Of a stretch of DNA of 64,000 nt, positions 8,503 to 20,693 are shown piece after piece. Under the pieces are notes generated by a model. It made no database searches. It had not been told where the DNA came from and was given only the letters and a program-made list of their open reading frames with translations. Source of the stretch: Sphaerosporella brunnea (lineage: Eukaryota > Ascomycota > Pezizomycetes > Pezizales > Pyronemataceae); the NCBI GenBank assembly GCA_008704415.1, contig VXIS01000083.1:1-64000 (forward strand), written 5' to 3'. A program made the position numbers and the translations under genes. How positions within the stretch are numbered: the stretch's first letter is position 1; the number at the start of each line of letters is the position of its first letter.

Positions 8503-11500
8503 ATGGTTCGTCTCTGTTGCTTTGCTTCTTGGGTTTCACAGGTGTTAACAAAAGCGTAGATATTGCATAGCTTTCCGGTGTGAAACGCCACTGGGTTTGC
8601 CTACACTTTTGCCATGGCTTGAGGTTTTCCTGTTTTCGGTTCGGCAGGACTGGCATCTGGGGTTTTATGTACTCATTTTCTTGTGTCGATAACGCTGCCG
8701 AAACAAAACTGCAAACCGCCGCAAGGCGTATTCATAACTGTATCGTGATCATCCTGTCCATGAGGCCGGACGTGAAGTTGGACTAGTACCGCACCATGTT
8801 CGTCCCTGCTGTAAACCGTTCATGTTCCAGTGCGGTGATGGGCCCTCCGTGTCGTAGTGACCACCATCACCGCGCACCGTGCTTTGGTTCCACGAAAAGC
8901 TCGGTGCAGGGTGCATTACCGGTTTGGCTGCAGATGGCGAACACTGCAGGAGTCGAAAAGGTCCGTAATTGTGGACATCGATCCGTTCGTGCGAGCTCGC
9001 GGTCATGGAATTGAACATCGGCACCCGGATCCCAGTCTCGTCATTTTCCGCAGTCGCCCGCCCCCTCGGCCACAGACCGCGTAGTGTCTACCCGTCAGGC
9101 TGAAGCCGTGCAAGATGCCAATCTTGGAAACGCTAAACAGATCACCGGGGAACTGGAGCCTCAAACCTGCAAGCTGGCCACCGAGGGTACCTCCTAGCTG
9201 TGCAGATAGTTCCAAGACGTGAGCGGCAAGCAGCCAAAGAAGCCAAAGAAGTGCGCGAGCTGAAAGAAGCTGAAGAATACGATGGCCTGCGTCAGCAGCC
9301 TGAGCACACTCCTTAGATGGGTTACAATTTTCTTCTCGTCCACGATGCCCTCGGTACCAGACGACATGATTTGGCTGAAAACACCATCACCACAGTCGCC
9401 CATGGAATGGTTAACACCCTGAATGAACAGAAGCAACGCTATCCTCATCTCTAGCACCGCCTACGCATCTTCGATCTGTGCGGCACACAGTGGGTATAGA
9501 GCTATAGATGGCTAGCACGGCGCTGCACAGTGCAACGACACTGCAAACCACGCAACGTGACGAGGTGTCTGTGAGCGCTGATATGGGAACTTGTTGACCC
9601 ATCTCGCCAAATAAGAGTCTACAGATATAATTGCCCCTTCTGTAGGATGTTTATACTCTGCAATAAAACACTGATCCGGATTCTCGACACACGACCCAGA
9701 ACTGGGTAGATTAATCCCACTGGGGACACGGCGCAACTGCAAGAAAGACTTTGTCACTGGGATTGAAAAACGTGGCGCCCTGTTCCATTCATCATAAAGG
9801 ACCATGGGTGTGATAACGAGTGCGCGAGGTAACGAAGGATAAGATCAAAGCGAATCTTGGTGGCATCGATTGTGCGGCGCGGATGTAGTTATAAAATCTA
9901 GCGACTGGGATAATCAACGCGATGAAGGGATAGCTTTTGGATGTTTCACTGACAGAGGTTTCAAGTAGCGCCATGCCTCAGCCCGAGCAGCCGCCCCAGT
10001 ATGTCACACGGTGAACGCGCCACACCCGGCGCTATGCTTGGCCGCGTGATTCCTATTGACGCATGATCCGTTATGCGCGATCTGGTCTACTACGTTCTGA
10101 CTTGATTCAATTAACTGCAGCGCCAGGCAATGAGACGGTAAAAACCTCCGAGTGAGACAGTATGGAATTAGCTTGGCGGTGTGCTTAAAACAACTGTGCA
10201 ATCGGTAGCGCAAGTCAACAACCGCTCATGAACTTCTTATTAACATGAATGGCAGGGTCAGAGCGCCGCAGTTCCGAGTGACACGTGATAAGGCCGCCAC
10301 TAAGGATATTTCATGATGATTCCATCTTCAAATGCGACCTGAGCGGGTGCCAAAGGCCATGAAGAATACTCTCTACCATCCGCTTACAACTATGCTCCGC
10401 GGTCCGTTTCCGGACTGTTACTACTCGGAGAGTTACCTTGACCTGAGGGTGCTCAATGCTGGAAGGAACCTATTAGCGACTGGTTTGGCTGCTTTGGGGT
10501 CGGAGTGACTTTCCACGGCTTTTGCCTCTCAATGGTCAGATGCTTGCGATTCCATTGCATCCTGCATTGAACGGATCACTCGCACACCGTGTTTTGGAGC
10601 TTCAAGTCGCAGGCGACATGGAACCAAGGTTCGGACTCCAGTTGCTGCCAGTGCAATCCAGGAATTTGCCGGGCTTCTGGTAATCATACAATATCCAGCC
10701 AGCAGGGCTAGCTATCTAGTGTGATCATGAAGTCACGGAACTCGCGAATTCAACAACCCATCCGGCGTCGGGTGCGATGGACGACTTTGGCGGCTTTCGT
10801 TATTGGGAGAGGTCCCATGGTGTGTGGTTCAGTGTTCTCAATACCCGTCCAGGCCTGCATCGGGCTGCATTGTGCTGATCAAAAGAAACCTGGCCGCTTA
10901 ACTCCCAGCACTGGCGGCTGGCTGTGCACTGCGTGAACCTTGACATGCAAACACACAGCCAGCCCGCGGACCTGTTTCGCCCGCTATCGAGAACACTGAG
11001 CCTTGAGTTGGGAGGACGCCATCGATGAAGAAACCGAGCAATGAGTTTGTGGAGGCTGCATTTCAAATTCTGAGGCTAATTCCCTGGGGGACGTTGGGCC
11101 AAAGATGTTACCTCGCGGTGGCGTTGTATTTGTACTTGCCCTGTGCAAACTCAATGGAATCAGAAATAGGTGGCCAGCCAGGGCGATGCCCCGGTGGAAC
11201 GACTAAGGCGCAATACCTAAGGCCATTTCGCGGATAGCCACAACCACCTGTTTGGCTCGCGACACACCAACTTTGCCCAGCTACGAACCTTGTCGGCAAT
11301 CTCCACAGCGCCAACAGTGGGTGGATTTTCAAATCTCCGCCAATCATTCAATAGCTCTTGAACTCGCATATCCACCCGACGTCAAGCTTGCTCGTGTCAA
11401 TTCACGATCACACGCCCGGTCAGGGATACTATACGAGCGCCGTCAGTTTCCCACCCCCGTGAACCCCTTCGCGGCCCATCGTGCAATCATCATAACAGGC

Positions 11501-12507
11501 GTTCGCAATGCCATTCAGCCCTCGGGCATAGCGTACCTTCATTGCTTTGGTCGGCATTCCCAACCGAGGTCTAGACCGCATAAAGGCAATAAAGGCAAGG
11601 TACTTAAAACATGATACTTCTGCAGTGGTCACTTCTGCGGCATCCAGTGTTCTGCCACGCGGGTCCGAGATCGTGTCCAATGCCACCGCTTTTCATCTAA
11701 TTTTGAGGAAGACTGGCTATAGGTCCAGCTATAGGTCCCGTAATTCCATTGTCTTCCCAGACCCATCGCTGCTCCGGCCCCACAGCAATAGCTGCTTAGG
11801 CTCGGCACCGCTTCAAAGTGAAGGGGGTCGCCGGGCGCCAACAACTGTACCCTATTCAACGTCACGCCATGTCGATTGTAACTTTTTATACACTGTTGCG
11901 GTGCGCGGTTTGAACATGCGGCATTGCAGCGGTGTGGGTGTAAGTAAATGTATCGTCCATGTGCGACGGCGTTCTGGCGGCAGCAATTCCAGTAGGCCCC
12001 CCCCCCCCGGAAATACCGGGCGGTTCGGGCGGCTCCAGAGGCTAATGACAATTCGGCTTTTGACGTTCACCGCCTTTTCTGGCCCGGCAGCGGCTGATAA
12101 TGCCTGACAGAGCCCAGAGCGCGAACCTACCTGTGAAGATCATGGCTGGGCCACCCCGATGATGAAGAGTCTCGCTTTCGGTTCCTTCATATTATGCGAA
12201 CTGCCAGTGGACCCTTTCCTTGAGTTGTACAGTAATGAGAGTTCGCGGTACTGAGGAGCGTTTAAACCGACTAGAACGTTACATCAATCACTGTCGACTC
12301 CATCCGAGCCCGGGGGGTTCTTGATCAATCTGAATCCTGCACCCAGGATACCCAGCCCGGGAACTGTCTCTATCCCCGGACAGTCGTTCTATCCAATATT
12401 CTACAAACCTGCCTGTTAAGAGAATAGGAGGGCCTCTGAAACGGATTCTTCTTCCCTACCAGTGGCAAGCTGAGGCCGCACCCAATCCCCCACTACTCGA
12501 ATCCCTG
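8503..12507. other. No defensible gene; scattered weak open frames
   Basis: The longest coherent-looking stretches are on the minus strand at 9512-9805 (LQLRRVPSGINLPSSGSCVE, EYKHPTEGAIISVDSYLARW) and 9792-9974, which may be remains of one gene in two frames. I do not recognise them. A C11 run lies at about 12000-12010. No mobile element termini were found. Confidence 0.35.
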
Positions 12508-12744
12508 ATGATTATGGATCAATTTGACCGCTGTTTACCCAAGGACTACCAGCCGCTGGTTGCGTCACGGGCCCCATTGCGTACTGGATTTCAAAGTGGC
12601 GCTGATCCTGGACTTCCAAGGATGGCACTTCTGTTGATCTGCAGTTCTTCATCCGAGACAGAGCGCATCTTCCGGAGGGCCGAATTCCTAATACCGCACC
12701 TCAGGCCTTTGCAACAGAGCGATATTATAGACTCCGCTGAGTGA
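12508..12744 (+). pseudogene. hAT transposase C-terminal (dimerisation) fragment
   Basis: The frame from 12508 to the TGA at 12742-12744 ends with the hAT C-terminal pattern: a hydrophobic block MALLLICSSSSETERIF followed by RRAEFLIPHLRPLQQSDIID. In intact hAT transposases this is the MSAECERVFS region, here changed to SSSSETERIF. The rest of the transposase is missing. It is more diverged than the fragment at 13460-13909 and belongs to a different subfamily. No terminal inverted repeat was located next to it. Confidence 0.7.
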
Positions 12745-13268
12745 AGAAGGCATTGTGAGAGCGCGGGGCCACGTAGATGGGACCTCAGCAAGACCGGTCC
12801 GTGGCAGGGAAATGTGTGGTGTGCCCTTTTTCCAACAGTGTGGCCTTTGATTTCCCCTCGTGTAGTTAGACACGCCATCCAATCGTTTGACCGCCCGGCC
12901 GTGGCAGGCTTTCCCGGGCCGACGCACCAAAGCCTGACCGAATTTTTCAACTGCCCGTCGGAGCCATAGCCCGCCCGGGTGCTACGGCAATCACTGACTA
13001 GTTCGGCAGCTCTGACTGGCAAGACATATGATCTGCGGAGACGAGGTGGGGTTAGGACAGGATGTAGTGATAGTGAGAGGTTCGGGCTGTGGGAGGAGGG
13101 AGACGTCGGTTCCGGGGGGGACGATACTGGCCGGAGTCGGGAGACGCTGCAGACCACTCACGTAGCCAGAAATGATCGTTCTGCCTGTCTCTATGCACCA
13201 CATCCAGCCACGGCATGTTTACATCGTCGCCCATAGCATGCCTCATATCCCAGAGCAACATGCGGTGG

Positions 13269-14143
13269 CAGGGTGGTCCATAGTCCGGCCGGCCGCCAGG
13301 TCAAACGGGGCCCCACGGAGTGGGTCAGGTCGGGCCGGTGATGTGGCAAGCCCGACAGGTTCGGGCCGGCATAAGCAAAACCTGGATATCTGATAGGTGC
13401 CGGCCGGTGCCCGGTATCCTGAATTAAGGTCGGGTCGGTCATTGTGCCGAACGTAGAAAATGCGTGCCCAGTTGGCAAGCTCCCACGTCGATGCATTGGA
13501 GCGATTTCAGCAACTCCCGGTCCAACGATTCACTGGCATGCAAGCCTACTGGGGGGAAGCGATGGACCAAGGCTCCAATGGGATGTTCGGACGAGATCTG
13601 CCTCTCATGGGAGTTGAGCTCAATGCGATTCCAGCGATGTCTGCTGAAACAGAACGTGTGTTCATCGGGTGAGAGTCTCCTTTGAAGTTGGTGTCGATGG
13701 AAGCATCACTAACAATTCCCAGGGGTCGATACACTATTACGGATCAGTGGGGTTCCTTGGGAGACGATGTTGTAGAAGTCATAGAATGCCTCCAATCCTG
13801 GGCGAGGGAAGATCTGGTATATGCGGCGGGTTCTCAAATTCATCAGGTTGAGCGTATGCTCAGTGACTTTGAACAGCGAGGGGCATCTGGAGGTCCTTCA
13901 GGTTGTTGAATCTGGATCTCGCGTTCATGTTTCTTTGCTTGATGTATGTGTAAGCAAAAAATTACGGATGCCTGGCGGGCCCGCCGGGCGCCGGGTACTT
14001 CTGGGCCTGGCGGGTGCCCGTAGGCGCCTGGGTCTGGATCCAAAAAGCCTGGTCCAAACAGGCCGTGGTTTCAAAAGCCCGTTTCAATCATTCCGGTTCA
14101 GGCCGCACTCAAGGGCGGAATGGCCGGACTTTTGACAGCCCTT
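13269..14143 (+). mobile_element. hAT element, internally deleted, 875 bp, with perfect 8-bp target duplication
   Basis: The element begins CAGGGTGGTCCATAGTCCGG and ends ..CCGGACTTTTGACAGCCCTT, imperfect terminal inverted repeats of hAT type. It is flanked by TGCGGTGG at 13261-13268 and again at 14144-14151, an exact 8-bp target site duplication. It retains only the C-terminal part of the transposase (13460-13909). Its two subterminal regions match, in inverted orientation, the element at 52628-53354. It sits inside the F-box-like pseudogene. Confidence 0.9.
13460..13909 (+). pseudogene. hAT transposase C-terminal dimerisation domain with an intron
   Basis: Exon 1 carries GVELNAIPAMSAETERVFIG, the classic hAT dimerisation motif. 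A 54-nt intron at 13669-13722 has donor GTGAGA, branch site CACTAAC and acceptor CCCAG. After splicing, the frame continues GRYTITDQWGSLGDDVVEVI and ECLQSWAREDLVYA, as expected for this family, and stops at 13909. The RNase-H-like catalytic core and BED finger are absent, so the element is non-autonomous. The region could in principle still be spliced and translated to a short dimerisation fragment. Confidence 0.82.
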
Positions 14144-15191
14144 TGCGGTGGGGTAACAGATGGGCTGGGTAGTGGCAACTCATAGTGAGCCACGAAGCGG
14201 TCATTATTGCCAAGGCCAGGGTGTTGCTGGCAAAGCCCTCTGGGTGCAGGGTTCGCGAAATTGTGATCAGGCCCTCAAAGAGCGGGCTGTAGTCTGGCCT
14301 TAGGCTCGGCATCCTGCAGCGCAGCATGTCGTAGAGCTCCTTAAACATATCCTCTGCGGTTGGCCTTGCGTCCCGGAATTTGTCCTTGTTGGCGTCGTCG
14401 AAGAACCAAAATATTATCGAGGCGTTGCCGTTTGCGAGCGCGGCCATCCAGGCGTTCCACATGAACACGCGTGGCGCGTCACGCAGGAGTGTAGATAGGT
14501 GGGCGCCGGTGAAGTCATCGCACCACAGGTACTCGATGACAGTCGACCGCTCGGTCAAACCCCAATGGGTGATCGGGATCCGCCTCAACATCACCCGGAG
14601 GACGCTGACTGGGAGAACCACTTTCGTTTCCGCCAGGTTTCGCAGCATGTGCTGCTGGTTGTGGAAAGTCGCTGGCACATCAACTGCTGCGTACGGTCAA
14701 GTATCTGCAACACTGGCAGCACGTCCGCATCGCTTCTGTGCAAACGCAAATAGACTCCGTCGCCCTGCGCTGCGAGCTGCACCGGGGAATTTGCCCAAAG
14801 GTCTGAGGGCATGCACATGTGCCTGCGATGATTTTGCGGTACCACGGGAGTAGTCTCTCGCTTGACATGTCACCACACACCAGCGCCAGCGACATCGCGA
14901 CGCTGTCGGACGGGAGCTGATAAGACGCTATGCTGAGATATATCTCGCCGGGCAGCCGATAGAGAAGGGATGACCCGTTGCCGGTTGAGCGGGGGCATTC
15001 CTGCGACTGTGCAATGGGACGACCCAGCTCCTGGTGACCGTCATCGGCACAGTTGTTTGCATCGATTGAAGGGCCCTCCGGTTGAAGAATACGAAAGACG
15101 ACGTCTCCGCCGGCATTTTGGTAGTGGGTGGCTCAGTGGTTGAGATCCATCGTGTGATGTTGGAAGATACTGTGTGTATTGCCGTGAACAA

Positions 15192-17160
15192 TTTGAGCGC
15201 TTTTATATCCTGAAATTGTTGGTCATGTGATCGACTTCAAGCTTTTCGCTATCCGTACCGACGAGGTCGTGGTGCGTCACGTCTTGTACCCGAGGGCGCA
15301 GGCTGATGAACTGGTTCGGGATGGTTTGCACCTTAGATTTCCAGCTACCAATGGCTGTTTAAACTACATATGGCAACTTCAGAATTGGGTGATTGCCTAG
15401 CCGTGTGCAGCGTGAGCAAGCTACATTGAATCTCACCCAGCTGGGGCTGCTATCGAATCAGCGATCGAGAGCTATAGTTATTGAGCTGCAACGGAGCTAG
15501 GTATCAGCCACCGTCTTGATTACGGACCGAAGCGAGGTGTGGGGTCCGGATATTCAACGACAGCACCCCAGGCCACGGCTGAACATTCCCCGCAGGCCTT
15601 TGACCAACATCCTGAACAACCGGTCACTGATCAACTGTGATGAAATCGAGGCTACTTGAAATGCGGTATCGAAAAAAAGAAAGAGAATGAATCCAGGAAA
15701 CATTCGCCGCTTCCATAGCCAGCGATGTCAAATACATGATCTCATAACATAGCTTGGTGGCAAATTCGTAAAACTAGGAAATGGTGGACATAAGACCTCG
15801 ATAGTCTGCCTTGCAAAGCCTAGATGATTCCAAATGACGTAATAAAGAAATGTAAACAAACTCATGGAATACTGTCATAATACTATCGTTACTGGGCCGT
15901 AGTTTGATATATTTAGTCAGGAAATACGTCAGAGAAGTCATACTAAGTGTAATGATCTTACAGTGGAACATAACAGGTACTATCCCATGTCTATGAAATT
16001 CAAGTGCAAGTAGTTAGACTTCCCCCCGGATTGGGCCGGACTGAAACCGCAGGTCTCGCCCTACACTTACACAGCAACTGCTCACCGCGGGGGCCCAGTT
16101 CAGCGCCACCAGCCCGGGGCAAGCCGGCGGGACAATCTGGCGGTCGTGGTTCTGCCGGATGGTACCCTTCGTTTCTGTTCGGTCACCGTTTACCCGTGCG
16201 AAATCAACCAGCGCAGTCCCCTTTGGCCACCTGGGCACGACTGGAAGGGATTCAAGAATCAATGTCTATCATGGCCACCGGACTCCAAAAGCCCTCCTTA
16301 ACGTCCGTGCCTTGGACTGCTCCTACGGGCTCACAATAACTGCACGCAGGGATTCCAATAGCGCGCCCCAAAAATGCCTGACATTGCGGGCAGGCTGGAA
16401 CGGGGTAGAGCCGTTAGACCTTTGAGCTACCGGGTGAGGCTTGTCGGACACAGCCTAAACCTGGCCGCCAGTATTTGGAACTGTAACGTATCGTGAGTTT
16501 CGCCTCAGCTAGGCTACAAGTGCGAGCGGCTCTATTTATGAACGCTCAAAACGACCTGCCGGTGCGTCAATAACTAATACCGAACCACATACGACCTCGT
16601 CAATATCGCAGAAAATCCTCATTGACTCCGAGCTTATAGTGCACTGCGCGGCGGAACTGCTCTCCCACCCCAGCGAAGTTGAAAGCCTTCCCTCCAGTCA
16701 ATTTTTTTCATTCTTTACGGGTACACCGGTTACCATGTCTGGTTCCAATGCTGGGTAGCAGGCAGCGCAAGCGGTTCACACAATCTGCGGACCCGGGCAC
16801 AGGCACACCAGTTGAGGTTGATGCCGAACCGCTTATACCAAAGCTCGGCAACAAGAATCGTGATCTTGCCTCGGACGTTTGGGACCACTGTAGTTCTGGG
16901 TTTTAAAGCCAGCGGTCCATCTACGTCCCGCATGGATGGACTTACATACTCTGTTCCGCCCTCTTCATGTGACATCAAGCGCGTGTTGAGTAGTGCAACG
17001 CTCGTCCTCAGCGGCCCGAGGTCCCGGTTGAAGGAATATACTGTCCATGAGCTGAGTTCCTTAGCCACTGGCAGAAAGAAGCTCTGATCGGATAGCAACA
17101 TGAGATGTAGCTGGGTAATGCGAACGATGTGCTACTAGTATTTCAGGGACAGGGCTGGTG
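15192..17160. other. No defensible gene
   Basis: AT-richer sequence at 15.2-16.0 kb is followed by unstructured sequence with short open frames only. No element ends or domains were recognised. Confidence 0.4.
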
Positions 17161-17164
17161 GGTG

Positions 17165-18032
17165 AAAACGGGGTGCACGCGCATGCGGCCATCCGACGAC
17201 TACAGGACACCGGACCGGGTCCCGGGCAGTGGATCGTGGCCATGATTGCACGCGCTGAAAGCGCCATTCTGGACGCTGGCTGGACAGTGGAGTTCCGCTG
17301 GACGACGGGCCATAAAGACGTGCCAGGCAACGAGCAGGCCGACGGCCTCGCCAAGGAGGCAGCCAGTCGCCAGTTCGCGTCGGAGCCACCCAAGATCACT
17401 GTCACTGCTTCGCTCGCCTACGTCGCCAGAGCCGTCATGTCGGCGAAGCGACCGTGAAAAATGGCTCGCGGAGCACTGCCAGCATAAGAGCTACTACAGG
17501 AGAGCCAAGGGCAACACGGCTGCTTTCAAGACCAAGAAGGCCGTCGCCCCGCGCTTCTTCCAACTGAGACTCCAGAAGGGCCCGACCACCCCATACCTTT
17601 TCAGGACCGGGCGCCGCGCGGACGACAGATGCTCACTCTGCGCCTCCGACCAGAGATCATCTCCTCAAAACGTGCCGAAGGTGGCGCAAAGAGCAGGCAA
17701 CGCTGTGGAAGGCGGTGGCGGAAGCCACGCATAAAGGCAGAAAGAGGCGGAAGACGAATACGTCGGTGAAGGACCTGCTGGCATACAACCGCTGCACCGA
17801 GGCTATTATGGCCTTGCTGGGCAGCGCGAACGTGGGAATGTGGCCAGATTAGGCCTAAAAACTGTCTCCTGTGTCACTTATCACGATTTTCCTTGGTGCG
17901 CCTTACTATGGTTTTTCCTTATTTTGTTTCCTTCGGAGGAGCGGGCCCCAGAGTAGGCCACGTGCCTACGAGTGGCGATGCTCTTGTACCTATATGCAAG
18001 CGGAAGAATGCGACATGATTAAAACAAACTGT
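17165..18032 (+). mobile_element. Tad-like LINE copy A: RNase H end, zinc knuckle region and 3' UTR
   Basis: This is a 5'-truncated non-LTR retrotransposon. It starts within RNase H just before AAIRRLQDTGPGPGQW and includes FRWTTGHKDVPGNEQADGLA, which keeps the His and final Asp of RNase H. A frameshift near 17450 moves the reading to REKWLAEHCQHKSYYRRAKG, AVAPRFFQLRLQKGPTTPYL and the start of the zinc knuckle (DDRCSLC). The 3' UTR resembles the other copies (TCACGATTTTCCTTGGTGCG near 17880) and ends in GACATGATTAAAAC at about 18030. The 3' hairpin seen in copies B, C and D is degraded here (TGCAAGCGGAAGAA). Confidence 0.85.
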
Positions 18033-19018
18033 TTTTACGCATGTCTCTTTCTCCTCCTCCCAGAGGTTTTGGCACCCGGCGGCAGGGACCGCCGTAGAGG
18101 ATAGAGACTCGGGCGGCGGGGAGTTGGGCAGCATGTGCCGGTTGCACGGCCGCCGGGATGGGGGGACGCAGGGGCGCGGTGGTACGGTGTCGCGGGTGTG
18201 CGGGCACGGCCGGCGGGGATGTTGGGAGGTAGTGTTGTAGGGGCGCCCGGCGCGCGGATCCGAATTATTCGATTATATAGATATATACAAAAGCATGCGC
18301 GACGTTGCACGGGTTGAAGTTGCGGTAGTTCATGTAACGTCACTCGAGCGTGGCCGCCTGCGCGAAAGCTTTGGACATCAGGTCTTATAGGCTGCCGTAA
18401 AAGGCCCTCCGGACCGCAACAGATTGGAAGGAATCTACACCTTTTCATTGGCGCCACCGGCACCCGAAACCCGGGCACTCCCGGTGCCACCTGAAGCCAC
18501 AATCACAAAGTAGCTCCCCGCGGGTCGCTTGCTTCCATTATGTGATCTAACCGTCAAGTGTCATGCCGAGTCCTATCTTTACGCTGAGAGGCATGCATAC
18601 GCGGGCACGGGAAGTAGGCTGCTTAGTCATGCACATTAGTCATGGCGGGGTGTCGAGATAGATAGCTAGCTTTAGACTCAGACCTCGTTGAGCATCACGG
18701 CATCGAGAGTGTTGCTTGTTTTTCAGTCCCGAGGTATTCTGGCCTTCAACGCGCTACCCGCGTAACTATGTCTGCTCCTCCTTCCTGAGAACTTGCTCCC
18801 CTGAAGTGTACCGTGAAACTCAGTGGTGTCGCCTCGCCTTCTCAGTGCGCATGAGGCTCTGCGTGGTGACTCAGCTTTGTTGCGCTAGCCCCACCATCCA
18901 CACTGAAAGCTTAGTCATGATATGCTAGTTTACCCTCGCCGTCGCGACAACGCGTACCTACACTACATCACGACGCCGCAAAAGCCACCACCGCCTTGGC
19001 TTTCCACCCGTGTTCGTC
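18033..19018. other. No gene; sequence upstream of the kinase-like gene
   Basis: GC-rich around 18.1-18.3 kb with no convincing frame. The last few hundred bases precede the kinase start, but I see no clear TATA box or other promoter element. Confidence 0.35.
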
Positions 19019-20469
19019 ATGTCCGAATCCGATCACTCAGATACTGCGTCCGACCACCGCGACGATGGATTCGAATGCGATTGGATCATCGAAAACCCCA
19101 CCATGTACAGACCAGGTGGCTTCCACCCAGTCGCGATTGGCGATGAACTCCACGACGGTAGATATCGCGTAATTCACTGCCTCTCCCACGGTGCATACGG
19201 CACTGTCTGGATGGCGCTGGATCACCGCCCTGTCAGCACCGCCGGTACGCGCTTTCGCTACGTCGCAGTCAAAATCGGTACAGCCCGCTACAACACGACC
19301 GAGGCAACAATTATCCGCCAGCTGCACAACAGGCCGATGTCGGAGTTCCGGGACAGTTTGTCCCCGTTTTGCTCTCTGAACCTCGCGGACCAAGAAGCGC
19401 AGCACGACGTGAGAGGTCTCATTATTACCATGTTGGACGAGTTCGACATCCACGGACCGAACGGCGCACACCACTGCCTGGTCACCGAGCTTCTCGGACC
19501 AAGTGTTGGGGCTGTCAGGGACCGCACCGACATTGGCGGATGGGGCGTTCTGCCGCCGTCTATCGCCCGGCCGGTTGCCGTGCAGTGCGCCGAGGCTGTC
19601 GTATTGCTTCACTCTCAGGGAATCGTCCACGCAGGTATGTTTCACCGTAGATTTCTTCCCAGCAGCCAGTAACTAACTTATGGAATCCACGCGTAGATCT
19701 TCACACCGGCAATATGCTATTCGCCTTGACTGTGGACATACATGAGTGGTCCGTAGAGTAGGTGTCCGCCGCGCTCGGTCACCCTCGCAAAATACCCATG
19801 CACGAGGCGCTCCAAAATGAGTGTGGCATTATGCCGCCACATGACCCGATCTCCGCTCACCAGCCCCAGTGCCTCGTGTATCCGCCAGCGGTTTCGCGCC
19901 TCTGGGCCCTGTGTTGTTCTTCCCCGCCGACAATTCGCATAATCGACTTTACGGAGTCCTTCAGCGAGCCGTGGGCAGCCGCTGGCGAGCATCGCCATTT
20001 ACCCGGCACACCGCGCAGTGTCGCTGCGCCGGAACTTCTGCTCAACCTGTCCACGAAGGTCACCAAGGCGATCGATGTCTGCGCGCTCGGATGTGTCATC
20101 TTCGAGCTGGTCTCGGAGGGTCATCCCTTCTGCCAGGGACCTGGGCCGCTTGCAGACTACATGGCGGCCATCATGCTAGCGCTAGGAGGTGAAAATAATG
20201 TGCCCGAGGCATTCAGGGAGGCCTTCCGTGCGAGTGGGGCCATGCGATCCGCGGACAGTCCGTGGCGCGACGATCGCAACTGGAACCAGAAATTCGCGAT
20301 CTTGCGCGAAATCACCGAAAATCCGTTGAGCAAGGAGGATGAACAGCTTTTGTGGAAGGTCATCGCTTCGGCATTCGTTATTGAGCCGGGTGACAGGGCC
20401 TCGGCCGCGGAGATGCTCGCTTCGTTGCGTCAGGCCTGGCCAGCGTTGTCCAACCGGAGGACTGCCTGA
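19019..20469 (+). pseudogene. SRPK-like serine/threonine protein kinase with one premature stop
   Basis: The product would be about 460 residues. ATG at 19019 is chosen because the frame upstream has only GTG. The kinase domain shows the glycine loop (LSHGAYGTVWMALD), the ATP lysine (YVAVKIG), the helix-C Glu (TEATIIRQL) and a catalytic loop split by an intron at 19635-19696 (GTATGT donor, ACTAAC branch, CGCGTAG acceptor): GIVHA joins DLHTGNMLFAL. Next comes an in-frame TAG at 19759-19761 (HEWSVE-stop-VSAALG). The same frame then continues to the natural end with RIIDFTESFSEP (DFT instead of DFG), TPRSVAAPELLL and CALGCVIFELVSEGHPF. SRPKs phosphorylate SR-type RNA-binding proteins; divergent fungal paralogues have mostly unknown targets. 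The single stop suggests recent loss. Confidence 0.85.
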
Positions 20470-20498
20470 GGCTGCTGGCGGAAGTGGAATGGCAGGTG

Positions 20499-20693
20499 TC
20501 CTTTTTTTTTGGTTTCAATCATAATGTATTCGGCCGCTTGCGGCCATGAGATATGTAAAAATAAGAGACTATGCTACCCCTTCGGCAGAGCCGACTACTG
20601 AGGCCTGCGGCTGTTATAAGGAAAGGACCAAGGAAAACCGCTCCGAAACTCATATAAGCGCACCAAGGAAAGACAGTCTCAACACATGATGCC
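20499..20693 (-). mobile_element. LINE copy B: 3' UTR only
   Basis: On the minus strand this matches the 3' UTR of copy D at 56440-56610: CCTTGGTGCGC, CCTCAGTAGTCGGCTCTG, GGGTAGCATAGTC and the hairpin GGCCGCAAGCGGCC (20532-20545) followed by GAATACATTATGATTGAAACC and an A tract. It is a strongly 5'-truncated insertion just downstream of the kinase-like gene. Confidence 0.8.

Larger units (their letters stand above)
13100..15191 (-). pseudogene. F-box-like protein gene, frameshifted and interrupted by a hAT insertion
   Basis: Reading on the minus strand, an F-box-like segment starts near 14958 with LPGEIYLSIASYQLPSDS and continues AMSLALVCGDMSSERLLPWY; the LP-x-E-I start and hydrophobic spacing match fungal F-box domains, which recruit substrates to SCF ubiquitin ligases. 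Downstream the coding sense passes through three frames (YLRLHRSDADVLPVLQILD near 14750; then a long frame 14678-14109 with VIEYLWCDDF and SIIFWFFDD). The frame is cut at 14152 by the hAT element. If that element and one target copy are taken out, the frame resumes exactly at 13268 (HRMLLWDMRHAMGDD, NMPWLDVVHRD) and can be followed to about 13100. An N-terminal frame may extend up to 15191. The F-box call is moderate; the interrupted-gene reading is strong. Confidence 0.55.

Noticed and set aside
16391..16445. tRNA-like sequence on the minus strand (GGTAGCTCAAAGG followed by GTTCCAGCC)
   Set aside because: The A- and B-box-like parts are too close together and no cloverleaf can be drawn.
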